Part shown: positions 1 through 9,008 of the stretch, piece by piece
Position numbering within the stretch: position 1 is the stretch's first letter
Layout of the letters: the number at the start of each line of letters is the position of its first letter
NCBI GenBank assembly: GCA_022823305.1
Contig: JAJDXK010000089.1
Location: 1 to 48,690, forward strand
Direction of reading: 5' to 3'
DNA length: 48,690 nucleotides
DNA from: Alphaproteobacteria bacterium
Lineage (GTDB): Bacteria; Pseudomonadota; Alphaproteobacteria; UBA828
Notes under the pieces: model-generated
The model's input: the letters and a program-made list of their open reading frames with translations, nothing else
Told to the model about the DNA's origin: nothing
Database searches by the model: none
Program-made: the position numbers and the translations under genes

Positions 1-384
1 CTACGTCGTCTTCGATACCGAGACCACGGGGCTGCGCCCGGCCGGCGGCGACGCGATCATCTCCATCGCCGGCGTGCGCGTCACCCGCGCGCGCTTCTCC
101 CCGTGGGCGTCGCCGACGACCTGCACGATCAGGGGGGCGCCGTCGGCCCCGATACCGCGCGCGTTCGGCAAGAAGGCTTCCTCGCCTCCGCCGATGTCGA
201 GGACGCAGGCACCGATGCCCGTCATCCTGCCCAGCACCCGCGCCACGTGCACGTCGCCAAGACGGCTGGGGCGCGCAAGGGTCTCGGTGTAGAACGCGAC
301 CGCCCGCCCGCCCGCGACGGCCGCCGCGCGCATCCCGCAGGGGCTCGCGCTGACGAGCAGCTCGTCGCTTGCGGTGAGGTTCAT
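1..384 (-). CDS. Ribonuclease E/G family protein, N-terminal part, truncated
   Basis: The protein starts at the ATG at 384-382, overlapping the maf stop by four bases (ATGA). The first ~100 residues fit the N-terminal S1-type region of RNase [14 protein letters not shown], then [15 protein letters not shown], then a [15 protein letters not shown] segment. RNase G/E enzymes cleave single-stranded RNA in rRNA maturation and mRNA decay. The maf-rng order is common in Alphaproteobacteria. After about residue 102 (left of base ~85) the reading frame stays open but loses family resemblance, and the opposite strand codes for an exonuclease motif. The real gene is therefore cut there, with the catalytic DNase-I-like domain missing. 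Whether this is an in vivo break or a contig artefact cannot be decided from the sequence. Confidence 0.75.
   Translation of the reverse strand: MNLTASDELLVSASPCGMRAAAVAGGRAVAFYTETLARPSRLGDVHVARVLGRMTGIGACVLDIGGGEEAFLPNARGIGADGAPLIVQVVGDAHGEKRARVTRTPAMEMIASPPAGRSPVVSVSKTT
2..85 (+). pseudogene. Fragment of a DnaQ-type (DEDDh) 3'-5' exonuclease
   Basis: Reading from base 2 on the plus strand gives an uninterrupted match to the Exo I motif of the DnaQ/RNase T fold: [11 protein letters not shown], then [13 protein letters not shown]. The D-x-E pair of this motif binds catalytic metal in the family. The match stops at about base 75-95. Beyond that the same DNA codes for RNase E/G on the minus strand, so this is only a fragment of about 27 residues. 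It either continues to the left of the window or is one side of a rearranged or misassembled junction. The family assignment is firm for so short a piece because the motif is distinctive; which exonuclease it is cannot be said. Confidence 0.55.
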
Positions 385-995
385 TTGCTGTCGTCGCCGG
401 GCGGCAGGGGCGGCAGGCCGAGACCCGTCAGCAATTGGTAGGTCTCGTGCAGCGGCAGGCCGACCACGTTGGAGTAGGAGCCGTTCACCGCGCGGACGAA
501 GACAGCGGCTCGTCCCTGGATCGCGTAGCCGCCGGCCTTCCCCCGCCACTCGCCGCCGGCGAGATAGGCCGCCATCTCGTCTGCCGAGAGTCGCTTGAAG
601 GCGACGGCCGTGCGCACCAGCCGGCGGCGCACACGGCCCGCCGGGTCGACCACCGTGACCCCGCCGAAGACCTGGTGGCGCCGGCCGGAGAGGAGAGCGA
701 GGCAGCGCCGGGCGCTCTCCTCGCTTTCCGCCTTGCCGAGAATGCGCCGGCCGCAGGCCACCACCGTGTCGGCGCCGAGCACGAAGGCGCCCGGGTGTCG
801 CGCCGCGACAGCCGCGGCCTTGGCGTGGGCGAGCCGGGCCGCGTGCGCCTCGGGCCGCTCGCCCGGCAGGGGCTCCTCGTCGAGCGCCGCGGGCTCGACC
901 GCGTCCGGCGCATAGCCGATCTGCTCCAGCAGCGCGTGCCGCCGGGGCGAGGCCGAGGCCAGCACCAGAGGCGGGCGGGGCGGGGCGGGGGGCAT
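381..995 (-). CDS. maf: Maf-like nucleoside triphosphate pyrophosphatase
   Basis: This 204-residue protein has the usual Maf length. The family hydrolyses (modified) nucleoside triphosphates to monophosphate and pyrophosphate in the cytoplasm, as housecleaning. Visible signatures are LVLASASPRRHALLEQIG near the N-terminus (phosphate-binding SxSPRR), FVLGADTVV in the middle (metal-binding Asp), and GKAGGYAIQGRAAVFV with NVVGLPL near the C-terminus. It lies two bases after the phosphatase gene and its stop overlaps the RNase G start, so translation is probably coupled. In many Alphaproteobacteria infA sits just upstream of maf; here there is no room for it. The subfamily (dTTP/UTP or m7GTP type) is not assigned. 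Confidence 0.93.
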   Translation of the reverse strand: MPPAPPRPPLVLASASPRRHALLEQIGYAPDAVEPAALDEEPLPGERPEAHAARLAHAKAAAVAARHPGAFVLGADTVVACGRRILGKAESEESARRCLALLSGRRHQVFGGVTVVDPAGRVRRRLVRTAVAFKRLSADEMAAYLAGGEWRGKAGGYAIQGRAAVFVRAVNGSYSNVVGLPLHETYQLLTGLGLPPLPPGDDSK

Positions 996-997
996 GC

Positions 998-1444
998 TCA
1001 GACCACCGGCGGGCGGTGCGGGCCGAAGCGCTCGAGCAGCCGCGTCGAGAGCCCGTCCCGCACCTCGCGGTAGGCGAGCAGCCGCGCCTCGCGATTGCCC
1101 TCGACGATGCTCGGGTCGAGCGTGTGCCAGAACTCGATCTCGCAGTGCGCGGTGCGGGTGAGCTCGATTGCCCGGTGCTGGGCCTCGGGCGAGAGCGAGA
1201 CCACCATGTCGAAGGCGTCGCCCTCCAGGTCGTCGAAGGTCTTGGGCCGGTGGCCCGAGATGTCGATGCCGATTTCCGCCATGACGAGAACCGCGAAGGG
1301 GTCACGCCCGCCGCCGTGCCGCACGCCAGCCGAATCCACGAAGAGGCGGGTGCCGAAGAGGCTCTTCGTCAGCCCTTCCGCCATCGGCGAGCGCACGGAG
1401 TTCCACGTGCAGGCGAAGAGGATGCTGCCGGGGAGCGTGCCCAT
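998..1444 (-). CDS. Low-molecular-weight protein tyrosine phosphatase-like protein
   Basis: A 148-residue cytoplasmic protein of the LMW-PTP/arsenate reductase fold. The P-loop CTWNSVRS at residues 12-19 matches C-x5-R-S, giving the nucleophilic Cys and the phosphate-binding Arg, and is followed by the usual PMAE. The acidic segment HTLDPSI near residues 107-113 would supply the general-acid Asp. Family members dephosphorylate phosphotyrosine or reduce arsenate. In this alphaproteobacterial neighbourhood the homologue is usually called a low-molecular-weight phosphatase of unknown substrate. It lies eight bases after the UPF0262 gene and two before maf, in the same operon. No ars genes are nearby, so arsenate reduction is less likely. 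Confidence 0.85.
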   Translation of the reverse strand: MGTLPGSILFACTWNSVRSPMAEGLTKSLFGTRLFVDSAGVRHGGGRDPFAVLVMAEIGIDISGHRPKTFDDLEGDAFDMVVSLSPEAQHRAIELTRTAHCEIEFWHTLDPSIVEGNREARLLAYREVRDGLSTRLLERFGPHRPPVV

Positions 1445-1452
1445 GGCAGGCG

Positions 1453-1938
1453 CTAGAGGCGCATGTGCAGCGCATGGACGAGCGTGAAGAGGCGCCGCGC
1501 CGTCGCATCGTCGATGTCGATGGTGCCGGCCAGCTCCTGGCGCACGATCTCGGCGCCCTCGTTGTGGAAGGCGCGCCGGCCCATGTCGATCGCCTCGATG
1601 CGGGAGCGCGGCGCCGTCCGGATCGCCTCGTGGTAGGTCTCGCAGATTGCCGCGTAGTCGCGCAGGGTGGAGCGGAGCGATGCCAGCAGCAGCACGGCGT
1701 GGCCCTGCGCCGCGCCCGATTCGTCCTCGACATCGAGTAGGAGCCGTCCCTCGGCATGGCCGATGCGCAGGCGATAGGGGCCGCCCGACCCTTCCACCGG
1801 CGCGAAGCGGTTCTCCTCCAGCAGGTCGTGGATTGCGATGCGTCGCTCGTGCTCGATGTCGTGGCCGCGGCGGAATCCGGCGCCGGGATCGAGCTCGACC
1901 GCGACCAGCCTGGCCGTGGCGGCCGGGTCCTCGCCCAC
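1453..1938 (-). CDS. UPF0262 family protein
   Basis: A 161-residue soluble protein matching UPF0262, an alphaproteobacterial family of unknown function almost always found next to hisD. Recognisable segments are the N-terminal RLVAVELDP, HDIEHERRIAIHDLLEEN and, in the second half, HEAIRTAPRSRIEAIDMGRRAFHNEGA written here as the conserved YHEAIRTA, IEAIDMGRR and HNEGAE pieces. There is no signal peptide, membrane segment or obvious catalytic motif. It starts four bases after the hisD stop and ends eight bases before the phosphatase gene, so it is part of the same transcript. The family call rests on sequence pattern plus gene order. Confidence 0.88.
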   Translation of the reverse strand: MGEDPAATARLVAVELDPGAGFRRGHDIEHERRIAIHDLLEENRFAPVEGSGGPYRLRIGHAEGRLLLDVEDESGAAQGHAVLLLASLRSTLRDYAAICETYHEAIRTAPRSRIEAIDMGRRAFHNEGAEIVRQELAGTIDIDDATARRLFTLVHALHMRL

Positions 1939-1942
1939 GTCG

Positions 1943-3244
1943 TCACTCCGAGCCGCCGCCGAGCCTGAGCGCCACCGAGAGCGCGTGCGCGTGCAGGCCC
2001 TCGGCCTCGGCGAGCGTCACCGCGACCGGGCCAATCCGCGCGAGGCTCGCGGCGTCGCAGCCGACGAGGGTCGTGCGCTTGAGGAAGTCCAGCGGCGAGA
2101 GGCCGGAAGAGAAGCGGGCGCTGCGGGCGGTCGGCAGCACGTGGTTGGGGCCGGCTACGTAGTCGCCGATGGCCTCCGGCGTGTGGCGGCCGAGGAAGAT
2201 GGCGCCGGCGCTGGTCACCGCGTCCGCCAGCGGCGCAGGCTCCGCCACGGCGAGCTCCAGGTGCTCCGGCGCGAGCCGGTCGATGAGCGGCGGCGCCTCG
2301 TCGAGGGAGCCCAGCACGATGACCGCGCCGTGGCGTTGCCAGCTCGCGGCGGCGATGTTCGCGCGCGGCAGCCGCGCCAGGTGCGCCTCGGCCGCCGCCT
2401 TCACCCGTGCCGCGAAGGTCGCATCGTCGGTGATCAGGATGGCCTGGGCGTCGCCGTCGTGCTCGGCCTGGGAGAGCAGATCCGCGGCGATCCAGTCCGG
2501 CTCGTTGGCGCCGTCCGCCACCACGAGGATCTCCGACGGCCCCGCGATCATGTCGATGCCGACGGTGCCGAAGACGAGGCGCTTGGCGGCGGCGACCCAG
2601 GCGTTGCCGGGGCCCACGATCTTGTCGACCGGCGCGATCGTCTCGGTGCCGTGGGCGAGCGCCGCGATCGCCTGCGCCCCGCCCACGCGGTAGATCTCGG
2701 TGACGCCGGCGATCCCAGCGGCGGCCATCACCGTGGCATCGAGCGCGCCGTCCGGCGTCGGCACGACCATCGCGATGCGGCCGACGCCCGCGACCCGCGC
2801 GGGGATCGCGTTCATCAGCACGGTGCTGGGATAGGCGGCGGTGCCGCCCGGGACGTAGAGCCCGACCGCATCCAGCGGGCGCCAGCGGGCGCCGAGCCTG
2901 ACCCCGGCCTCGTCGCGGTAGTCGAGGTCGGCCGGCATCAGGCGCCGGTGGAAGGCCTCGATCCGCGCCGCGGCTTCCTCGAGCGCATCGCGCACGGCCT
3001 CGGGCGCCTCGGCGGCCCTGGATGCGGCCTCGTCCGCCGAGAGGCGAAGCTGCGCGGGCGTGAGCGCGACCCGGTCGAAGCGGCGGGTGTAGTCGAGCAG
3101 CGCCGCGTCGCCGCGCTCGCGCACCGCGTCCACGATGGCTGCGGCCTCGCGGTCGACATCCTCGGCGACGCCCCTGCGTTCCGCCAGCAGCGCGTCGAAC
3201 GCGGCGTCGAAGCCGGGATGCGCGCTATCCAGCCTGCGTGCCAT
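1943..3244 (-). CDS. hisD: Histidinol dehydrogenase
   Basis: This 433-residue enzyme catalyses the last two steps of histidine synthesis: NAD-dependent oxidation of L-histidinol to histidinal and then to histidine. Length and motifs are typical. They include [11 protein letters not shown] (residues 130-140), DKIVGPGN (208-214), [10 protein letters not shown] (232-241) and the zinc/catalytic set Gln259 and His262 in SQAEHD, Glu327-His328 in APEHLE, Asp361 in GDYVAGPNH, and His420. It overlaps the hisG 3' end by 20 bases, so the two are translationally linked. The combination hisG-hisD in a murA operon, apart from the rest of the his genes, is usual for Alphaproteobacteria. Confidence 0.97.
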   Translation of the reverse strand: MARRLDSAHPGFDAAFDALLAERRGVAEDVDREAAAIVDAVRERGDAALLDYTRRFDRVALTPAQLRLSADEAASRAAEAPEAVRDALEEAAARIEAFHRRLMPADLDYRDEAGVRLGARWRPLDAVGLYVPGGTAAYPSTVLMNAIPARVAGVGRIAMVVPTPDGALDATVMAAAGIAGVTEIYRVGGAQAIAALAHGTETIAPVDKIVGPGNAWVAAAKRLVFGTVGIDMIAGPSEILVVADGANEPDWIAADLLSQAEHDGDAQAILITDDATFAARVKAAAEAHLARLPRANIAAASWQRHGAVIVLGSLDEAPPLIDRLAPEHLELAVAEPAPLADAVTSAGAIFLGRHTPEAIGDYVAGPNHVLPTARSARFSSGLSPLDFLKRTTLVGCDAASLARIGPVAVTLAEAEGLHAHALSVALRLGGGSE

Positions 3245-3890
3245 TCACGGCCTCGCGGAAGCGGTCGATCCAGGCCTGGAGCTCGCCGGCCCGCGTCTTG
3301 AGCGCGGTGCGGTTGACCACGAGCCGGGCGGAGACGTCGGCGATGTGCTCCACCTCAACCAGGCCGTTGGCCCTGAGCGTCGCGCCGGTGCCGACCAGAT
3401 CGACGATGCGGCGGCAGAGCCCAAGCCCCGGTGCCAGCTCCATCGCGCCGTTGAGCTTGATGCACTCGGCCTGGACACCGCGCGCGGCGAAATGGCGCCG
3501 CGTCACCTGCGGATACTTGGTGGCGACGCGCACGTGGCTCCAGCGCGAGGGGTCGTCCTCGTCGGCCAGCGCCGCAGGCTCGGCGACCACCATGCGGCAG
3601 AGGCCGACGCCGAGATCGAGCGGCGCGTAGATCTCGCGGTAGTCGAACTCCATCAGCACGTCGTTGCCGACGACACCGAGCTGAGCGGCGCCGAAGGCCA
3701 CGAAGGTGGCGACGTCGAAGCTGCGGACGCGGATCAGGTCGAGGCCGGGCTCCGACGTGGCGAAGCGGAGCCGGCGCGCGTCGTCGTCCGCGAACGCGGC
3801 TTCCGGCTCGATGCCTGCGCGCGAGAGCAGCGGGGCGAACTCGTGCGCGATCCGGCCCTTGGGCAGCGCGAGAAGCAGGCCGTCGCTCAT
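3225..3890 (-). CDS. hisG: ATP phosphoribosyltransferase, short form
   Basis: Catalyses the first and committed step of histidine synthesis, joining ATP and PRPP to phosphoribosyl-ATP. The ATG at 3890 is chosen because it gives the canonical N-terminus [13 protein letters not shown] and overlaps the DUF2948 stop (ATGA). At 221 residues this is the short HisG form, which in the family needs the regulatory subunit HisZ; hisZ is not in this window. PRPP-site features are visible in the C-terminal half ([17 protein letters not shown]). Feedback inhibition by histidine would act through HisZ. The longer upstream extension of the open frame lies inside DUF2948 and is not coding. Confidence 0.95.
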   Translation of the reverse strand: MSDGLLLALPKGRIAHEFAPLLSRAGIEPEAAFADDDARRLRFATSEPGLDLIRVRSFDVATFVAFGAAQLGVVGNDVLMEFDYREIYAPLDLGVGLCRMVVAEPAALADEDDPSRWSHVRVATKYPQVTRRHFAARGVQAECIKLNGAMELAPGLGLCRRIVDLVGTGATLRANGLVEVEHIADVSARLVVNRTALKTRAGELQAWIDRFREAVNGTQAG

Positions 3891-4318
3891 GGCGTGCGCT
3901 CCTCCGTCCGTGCCGAGCCCGGCCGCGGGTCCTCCAGGTCCTGCAGGCGGCAGGCGAGGGCTTCCGCCTCGAGCCATATCTCGGGCCCGTCCCGGAAGAG
4001 CAGGCGGACCACCGTCCGGCGCCGGCCCGGCTCGGCGACGATGCCCGCGAGCTGCAGCACCCGCGCCGGCTGCGCGCGGTCGATGCCGCGCATCTTCACC
4101 GCCGACACGGAGTCGAAGCGGAGGGCAGCGGCCGCCTGGCCCTCAGGCCCGCCTTCGGCCGCGCGGCAGCGGCGCACGGCGAGCGCGGCGAAGCGACTCT
4201 CGGCGGGCTCGAAGGCGAGCTCGCCGACCGCGAAGACGGCATCCTGCAGGCAGGCCGAGATCACGGCGAGATCGCCGGCATCCTCCGCCCGCAGCTTGAG
4301 GCGTGCGCACGCTGTCAA
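3887..4318 (-). CDS. DUF2948 family protein
   Basis: About 143 residues of unknown function. DUF2948 proteins sit between murA and hisG/hisD in many Alphaproteobacteria, and this protein has the family start [15 protein letters not shown] followed by [14 protein letters not shown] and a central [13 protein letters not shown]. No ATG is available. I choose the TTG at 4318-4316 because it overlaps the murA TGA (TTGA), the same coupling style as the rest of the operon, and places the conserved segment at residue 7. The 3' end overlaps the hisG start by four bases. There are no membrane or signal segments. A start a few codons further in cannot be excluded. Confidence 0.8.
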   Translation of the reverse strand: MTACARLKLRAEDAGDLAVISACLQDAVFAVGELAFEPAESRFAALAVRRCRAAEGGPEGQAAAALRFDSVSAVKMRGIDRAQPARVLQLAGIVAEPGRRRTVVRLLFRDGPEIWLEAEALACRLQDLEDPRPGSARTEERTP

Positions 4319-5598
4319 TGAGGGACCCGGTCGATCTCGGCGCCGCAGGCCGCGAGCTTGTCCTCGATCCGCTCGTAGCCGCGGTCGAGGTGATAGACCC
4401 GGTGCACCACCGTCTCGCCCTCGGCGGCGAGCCCGGCCAGCACCAGCGACGACGAGGCCCTGAGATCGGTGGCCATCACCTGGGCGCCGGTGAGCGCGTC
4501 GACGCCGCGCACCAGCGCGGCCGGGCCGCGCACCGTGATGTCCGCGCCCATGCGGCGCAGCTCCTGCACGTGCATGAAGCGGTTCTCGAAGATCGTCTCG
4601 GTGATCACCGCAGCCCCGTCGGCGACCGCCATCAGCGCCATCGCCTGCGCCTGCAGGTCGGTGGGAAAGCCCGGGTAGGGCTGCGTCGTCACGTCGGCCG
4701 CCACCGGCCGGCCGTTGCCCCGCACCCGCAGCCCGCGCGGCGTCTCGCTGACGGCGACCCCGGCCGAGGCCAGGTAGTCGAGCAGCGCGCGCAGCGACGG
4801 CGCCGGCGCCCCGGCGAGCTCCACGTCGCCGCCGACGATGGCGGCGGCCAGCGCATAGGTGCCGGCCTCGATGCGGTCGCCCACCACGTCGTGCTCGGTG
4901 CCGGAGAGCGCCTCCTTGCCGCGAATCACGAGCTCGTCGCTGCCGATGCCGCCGATCTCGGCGCCCATCGCCTTCAGGCAGAGGGCGAGATCGACGACCT
5001 CGGGCTCGCGCGCCGCGTTGCGGATGACCGTCTCGCCGTCGGCGAGCGTTGCCGCCATCAGCAGGTTCTCGGTCGCGCCCACCGAGGCGAAGGGCAGCCT
5101 GATCTCGGCCCCGCGCAGGCGGCCGCGCACGCGGGCCCGGATGTAGCCGTCCTCCAGCAGGATCTCGGCGCCGAGCCGGGCGAGCCCGTCGATGTGCATG
5201 TCGACCGGCCGGGTGCCGATGGCGCAGCCGCCGGGGAGCGAGACGGTCGCCTGGCCCACGCGGGCCAGCAGGGGCCCCAGCACCAGGATCGAGGCGCGCA
5301 TCCGGCACACCAGCTCGTAGGGCGCCGTGGTGTCGGTGATCTCGCGGGCACGGAGCGAGAGCACGCGCCCGGCGTTGCCGCCCCTGCGAGCGTTGCCGTC
5401 CATGCCGATCTCGACGCCGTGCTGGGCCAGCAGGTGCGCGAGCGTCGTGATGTCGGTGAGGTGCGGGATGTTCGAGAGCGTCAGCGTCTCTTCGGTCAGC
5501 AGGCTCGCCGCCATCAGCGGCAGGGCCGCGTTCTTAGCGCCGAAGATCTCGATCTCGCCCTCGAGCGGGCGGCCGCCCCTGATGCGAATACTGTCCAT
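4315..5598 (-). CDS. murA: UDP-N-acetylglucosamine 1-carboxyvinyltransferase
   Basis: First committed step of peptidoglycan synthesis: transfer of enolpyruvate from PEP to UDP-GlcNAc. The 427-residue length is normal. MDSIRIRGG is the usual N-terminus, which fixes the ATG at 5598. Lys22-Asn23 in FGAKNAALP binds substrate, and Cys125 in [14 protein letters not shown] is the catalytic, fosfomycin-reactive cysteine, so the protein should be fosfomycin-sensitive. It is the first gene of the minus-strand operon reaching to RNase G. Its promoter must lie in the 207-base divergent gap 5599-5805 shared with the sigma factor gene, where I see no convincing sigma-70 boxes. Confidence 0.97.
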   Translation of the reverse strand: MDSIRIRGGRPLEGEIEIFGAKNAALPLMAASLLTEETLTLSNIPHLTDITTLAHLLAQHGVEIGMDGNARRGGNAGRVLSLRAREITDTTAPYELVCRMRASILVLGPLLARVGQATVSLPGGCAIGTRPVDMHIDGLARLGAEILLEDGYIRARVRGRLRGAEIRLPFASVGATENLLMAATLADGETVIRNAAREPEVVDLALCLKAMGAEIGGIGSDELVIRGKEALSGTEHDVVGDRIEAGTYALAAAIVGGDVELAGAPAPSLRALLDYLASAGVAVSETPRGLRVRGNGRPVAADVTTQPYPGFPTDLQAQAMALMAVADGAAVITETIFENRFMHVQELRRMGADITVRGPAALVRGVDALTGAQVMATDLRASSSLVLAGLAAEGETVVHRVYHLDRGYERIEDKLAACGAEIDRVPH

Positions 5599-5805
5599 GG
5601 ATCGCCTCTGGCGCCGGGGGCGCGGCGCCGTGCCCACCATGCGGCCGCTCTTGTGCGTACGCGGCCGCCCCATCCGCTTCCGGGCGCGCACCATAGGCGA
5701 GCGACGGCGGCGGGACAAGCGCCCGGCGCTCCATCCGGCCAAGGATTTGCGCCCGGCGTTCGTCTAACCTTCGAATGCGACGCTGCCTTGGATCAACATG
5801 GCCGC

Positions 5806-6348
5806 ATGAGCGAGGACACGGACGCTGCGCTGGTCGACCGGGCCGCTGCGGGCGAGCGGGAGGCGTTCGCCGCGCTCGTCGAGCGCCACTACGGGCTGAT
5901 CTACCGCGTGGCAGTGCGCGTGCTGGGCGACGACGAGGCGGCGGCGGACCTGGCGCAGGATGTCTGCGTCGGCCTCGCCGCCAGGCTCCCCTCCTGGCGC
6001 GGCGAGAGCCGCTTCTCCACCTGGCTCTACCGGGTGGTGGTCAATGCCGCGCGCGACAGGCTGCGCCGCGAGGGCGCCCAGCGGCGCAACGAGGCGGCCT
6101 TCGCCGAGGTCGATGCGATGACGAGGGCGGGCGCGGCCGCGCTCGACGCCGAGGCCCTCTGGATGCGGCAGGTGCTGGGTGCGCTGGACGAGGATCTGCG
6201 CACCACCGTGGTTCTCGTGCTGCAGGAAGGGTTGCGCCACGCCGAGGCCGCAGAGGTGCTCGGCGTCGCCGAATCGACCGTCTCGTGGCGGATGCACCAG
6301 GTGCGCAGGCGACTGCGCGCGCTGGCCGCCGAGGATGACGTGGCATGA
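5806..6348 (+). CDS. ECF-type sigma-70 family RNA polymerase sigma factor
   Basis: A 180-residue protein with the two-domain layout of ECF sigma factors. Region 2 spans about residues 20-88 (LVERHYGLIYRVAVRVLG, the DLAQDVCVGL segment, then RFSTWLYRVVVNAARDRLRR in pieces). Region 4, at about residues 120-175, contains the helix-turn-helix RHAEAAEVLGVAESTVSWRMHQVRRRL. The ATG at 5806 is used because an upstream ATG at 5798 is out of frame. Its stop overlaps the start of the von Willebrand A gene (ATGA), which argues that the next protein controls it. No AAC-type ECF -35 element is obvious upstream. The target regulon is unknown. Confidence 0.88.
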   Translation: MSEDTDAALVDRAAAGEREAFAALVERHYGLIYRVAVRVLGDDEAAADLAQDVCVGLAARLPSWRGESRFSTWLYRVVVNAARDRLRREGAQRRNEAAFAEVDAMTRAGAAALDAEALWMRQVLGALDEDLRTTVVLVLQEGLRHAEAAEVLGVAESTVSWRMHQVRRRLRALAAEDDVA

Positions 6349-8399
6349 GCGACGATCTCGAGAGGCTGCAGGCGGCGCTCCGCGCCGACACCCCGCACCC
6401 GCCGGCGGATGGGCAGGCGCGGGCGAAAGCCGCGGCGCTGGCCGCCTTCGACCGGCGGCGCCAAGGAAAGCGGGAGCGGCAGCGTCAGACGGGACGTGTG
6501 GCGCACGGCGCCACGTCCTGGCTACGGAGCTTTGCCATGTCGTTCTCGCGTCCTTATCCGGCGCTCGCCGGTGTCGCCGTCCTGCTGCTCGTCGGCGGCG
6601 TCACTTACCAGATGCTCCCGACGCCCGAGCCCGATGATCCTGGACGGTGGGCGGCTTCCGCCCCGGCGGACGACGCCGTCGCGCCGGTCCCGAAGGACGG
6701 GCGCGCCGTCGAGCCGCCGGCAGCGCAGGCTCCCCCGCAGGAGGCCAGCGACGAAGCGGTGGCGCAGGTCGCCGAGGTCGCCGGGCAGAGGCCGGAGAGT
6801 TACTTCGATGTGAGCGAACTCGTACCGCTTACGGCGGAGGTTGCCGTCGACCCTGCGGTTGCCGCGCGCACGCGCGCCGTGGAAGTGGCCGAGGGTTACG
6901 GGATGAGGCGGATGCCGGTGTCCGCAGCTGCGGAGGCACCTTCCCCCGGCTACCGCGACCAGGGGCGCGACCGCTTCGAGGCCTTCGATCCGAACCCGGT
7001 GAAGGTGTCTGCCGAGGAGCCGGTCTCTACCTTCTCCGTCGACGTCGACACCGCTTCTTATGCGTTCATGCGGGCCTCGCTCAATCGGGGCGTGCTGCCG
7101 CAGCCGGACGCGGTGCGCGTGGAGGAGCTGATCAACTACTTCCCCTACGACTACGCGCCGCCGGAAAGCCGGGCGCGCCCCTTCGCCGCCCATGTCTCGC
7201 TCATGCCGACGCCCTGGAACACGGCGACGCGGCTGCTGCACATCGGCATCAAGGGATACGCGCTCGCGCCCGATGACCGCCCGCCGGCCAATCTGGTGTT
7301 CCTGGTCGACACCTCCGGCTCGATGGACTCGCCCGAGAAGCTGCCGCTGCTGGTCAACGCGCTCAGGATGCTGCTGGAGACGCTGGCGCCGGAGGACAGG
7401 GTGGCCATCGTCGCCTACGCGGGCGCGGCCGGCACGGTGCTGGAGCCGACGCCCGTGGCCGAGCGGGGGAGGATCGCGGCTGCCCTGGAGAGCCTCGGGG
7501 CAGGCGGGGCGACGGCAGGTGCCGAGGGAATCCGCCAAGCCTACCTGCTGGCCGAGCGGGCCTTCGTGAAGGATGGCATCAACCGCGTGATCCTTGCCAC
7601 CGACGGCGACTTCAACGTGGGCATCACCGACCCGGATGCGCTGGAGGGCTACATCGCGCGCAAGCGCGAGAGCGGCGTCTTCCTCTCGGTGCTGGGCTTC
7701 GGCATGGGTAACTACAACGACGCCCTGATGCAGCGCCTGGCCCAGAGCGGCAACGGCAACGCCGCCTACATCGACACGCTCTCGGAGGCGCGCAAGGTGC
7801 TGGTGGAGGAGGCGACCTCCACCCTCTTCCCCATCGCCAGCGACGTGAAGATTCAGGTCGAGTTCAACCCGGCGCTGGTGAGCGAGTACCGGCTGATCGG
7901 CTACGAGACCCGGATGCTGGCGCGCGAGGACTTTCGCAACGACAAGGTGGATGCGGGCGAGATCGGCGCGGGGCATTCGGTGACCGCGCTCTACGAGATC
8001 GCGCTTGCGGGCTCGGGCGCCGAGCGCATCGCGCCGCTCCGCTACGGCGTGGAGGAGGCGGCGCCGGGCGCCGACCACGAGGGCGAGTTCGCCACGGTGG
8101 CGATCCGCTACAAGCTGCCCGGCGCCGGGACCGGCACCGAGATCGCGCGGCACGTGGCTGCGGGCAATGCGGTGGAGAGCGTGGCGGATGCGCCTGCGGA
8201 CGTGCGCTTCGCTGTCGCCGTCGCCGCCTTCGGCCAGCTCCTGCGGGGCGGGCGCTACACCGGGGACTACGGCTACGACGACGTGATCGCCGCCGCCACG
8301 GCCGCGCGGGGCGCGGACCCCTTCGGCTACCGTACCGAGTTCGTCAGCCTCGTCCGCCTGGCGAAGACGGCAGCCGCCATGGAGCCGCTCAGGCAGTGA
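6345..8399 (+). CDS. Membrane-anchored von Willebrand factor A protein (YfbK-like)
   Basis: 684 residues in this order: a charged, Arg-rich cytoplasmic stretch (1-70); one hydrophobic segment (73-90); a Pro/Ala-rich linker; the vWA N-terminal region (about 205-270, with STFSVDVDTASYAF); a vWA domain with complete MIDAS (DTSGSM at 322-327, Thr in GGATAGAEG, Asp in ATDGDFN); and a C-terminal region like that of YfbK proteins (DUF3520). There is no cleavable signal, so the vWA domain should sit in the periplasm. Overlap with the sigma gene and the N-in/one-TM/periplasmic-domain topology suggest an anti-sigma-like role. That is inference: no zinc anti-sigma motif is visible. Confidence 0.85.
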   Translation: MSDDLERLQAALRADTPHPPADGQARAKAAALAAFDRRRQGKRERQRQTGRVAHGATSWLRSFAMSFSRPYPALAGVAVLLLVGGVTYQMLPTPEPDDPGRWAASAPADDAVAPVPKDGRAVEPPAAQAPPQEASDEAVAQVAEVAGQRPESYFDVSELVPLTAEVAVDPAVAARTRAVEVAEGYGMRRMPVSAAAEAPSPGYRDQGRDRFEAFDPNPVKVSAEEPVSTFSVDVDTASYAFMRASLNRGVLPQPDAVRVEELINYFPYDYAPPESRARPFAAHVSLMPTPWNTATRLLHIGIKGYALAPDDRPPANLVFLVDTSGSMDSPEKLPLLVNALRMLLETLAPEDRVAIVAYAGAAGTVLEPTPVAERGRIAAALESLGAGGATAGAEGIRQAYLLAERAFVKDGINRVILATDGDFNVGITDPDALEGYIARKRESGVFLSVLGFGMGNYNDALMQRLAQSGNGNAAYIDTLSEARKVLVEEATSTLFPIASDVKIQVEFNPALVSEYRLIGYETRMLAREDFRNDKVDAGEIGAGHSVTALYEIALAGSGAERIAPLRYGVEEAAPGADHEGEFATVAIRYKLPGAGTGTEIARHVAAGNAVESVADAPADVRFAVAVAAFGQLLRGGRYTGDYGYDDVIAAATAARGADPFGYRTEFVSLVRLAKTAAAMEPLRQ

Positions 8400-8426
8400 G
8401 GGCAGGCGCCAGGCCCACGGCGCTGC

Positions 8427-9008
8427 TCAGGCCGGGCGGTACTCCGCCATCGCGTCGAGCAGCCAGGTGGCGAGATAGACGCTGAACGAGTTGCGCACCG
8501 TGATCTCGTAAGTCTGGCCGTTGCCGCTCCGGTGCAGGATCACCTGCGCCCTGGCGAGCGCCGTTTGCACACAGGTGCCTGCCGCGAAGGCGCGCGGGTG
8601 GAGATCGAGGCGGCACCCCTTCATCAGCACCTCCCGCGCGTTGGCGCCGGAGAGCGCGAGCGTGGCGTACATGGCGCTCACGTCGGTAATCGCATGGTGA
8701 CGGCCTGCGAGCGCGCCCGTGAGCATGTCGGCCTCTGCCGCTGGGCCGGTCACCAGCCACTCGTCCGGGCCGAGCCAGAGCACAGTGCGGTCCCCGGCGG
8801 ACGCCGCCGTGTTGGGTGCGAGCGGCAGCGCGGCGCCGAGCACGGCGGCGGCCGCGGCGAGCGCCTCTTCGTCCTCGGGGTCGAGGCGGAGGTTGAGGCG
8901 CGCGCGGGCCGGCCGCTCGGTCAGCGTCACGCCGCCGGCCTGCGCCCCGGCGAGCGCGCCGGCCAGGCCGGCGAGCGGACTGCGCGGCGTGGCGGGCGCC
9001 TCAGCCAT
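8427..9008 (-). CDS. soxG: Sarcosine oxidase, gamma subunit
   Basis: 193 residues, the smaller folate-domain-like subunit of heterotetrameric sarcosine oxidase. Recognisable family pieces are SPLAG near the N-terminus, LWLGPDEWLV in the middle, ITDVSAMYATLALSG, and the C-terminal RNSFSVYLATWLLDAM. It overlaps the soxA 3' end by eight bases (9001-9008) and is the last gene of the soxBDAG operon. It faces the vWA gene across a 27-base gap with no clear terminator. The gamma subunit has no cofactor of its own in the characterised enzymes and is needed for assembly. Confidence 0.92.
   Translation of the reverse strand: MAEAPATPRSPLAGLAGALAGAQAGGVTLTERPARARLNLRLDPEDEEALAAAAAVLGAALPLAPNTAASAGDRTVLWLGPDEWLVTGPAAEADMLTGALAGRHHAITDVSAMYATLALSGANAREVLMKGCRLDLHPRAFAAGTCVQTALARAQVILHRSGNGQTYEITVRNSFSVYLATWLLDAMAEYRPA

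Noticed and set aside
4303..5805. N-terminal extension of the sigma factor frame back across murA
   Set aside because: The extension is antisense to murA and shows no domain; conserved sigma sequence begins just after the ATG at 5806.
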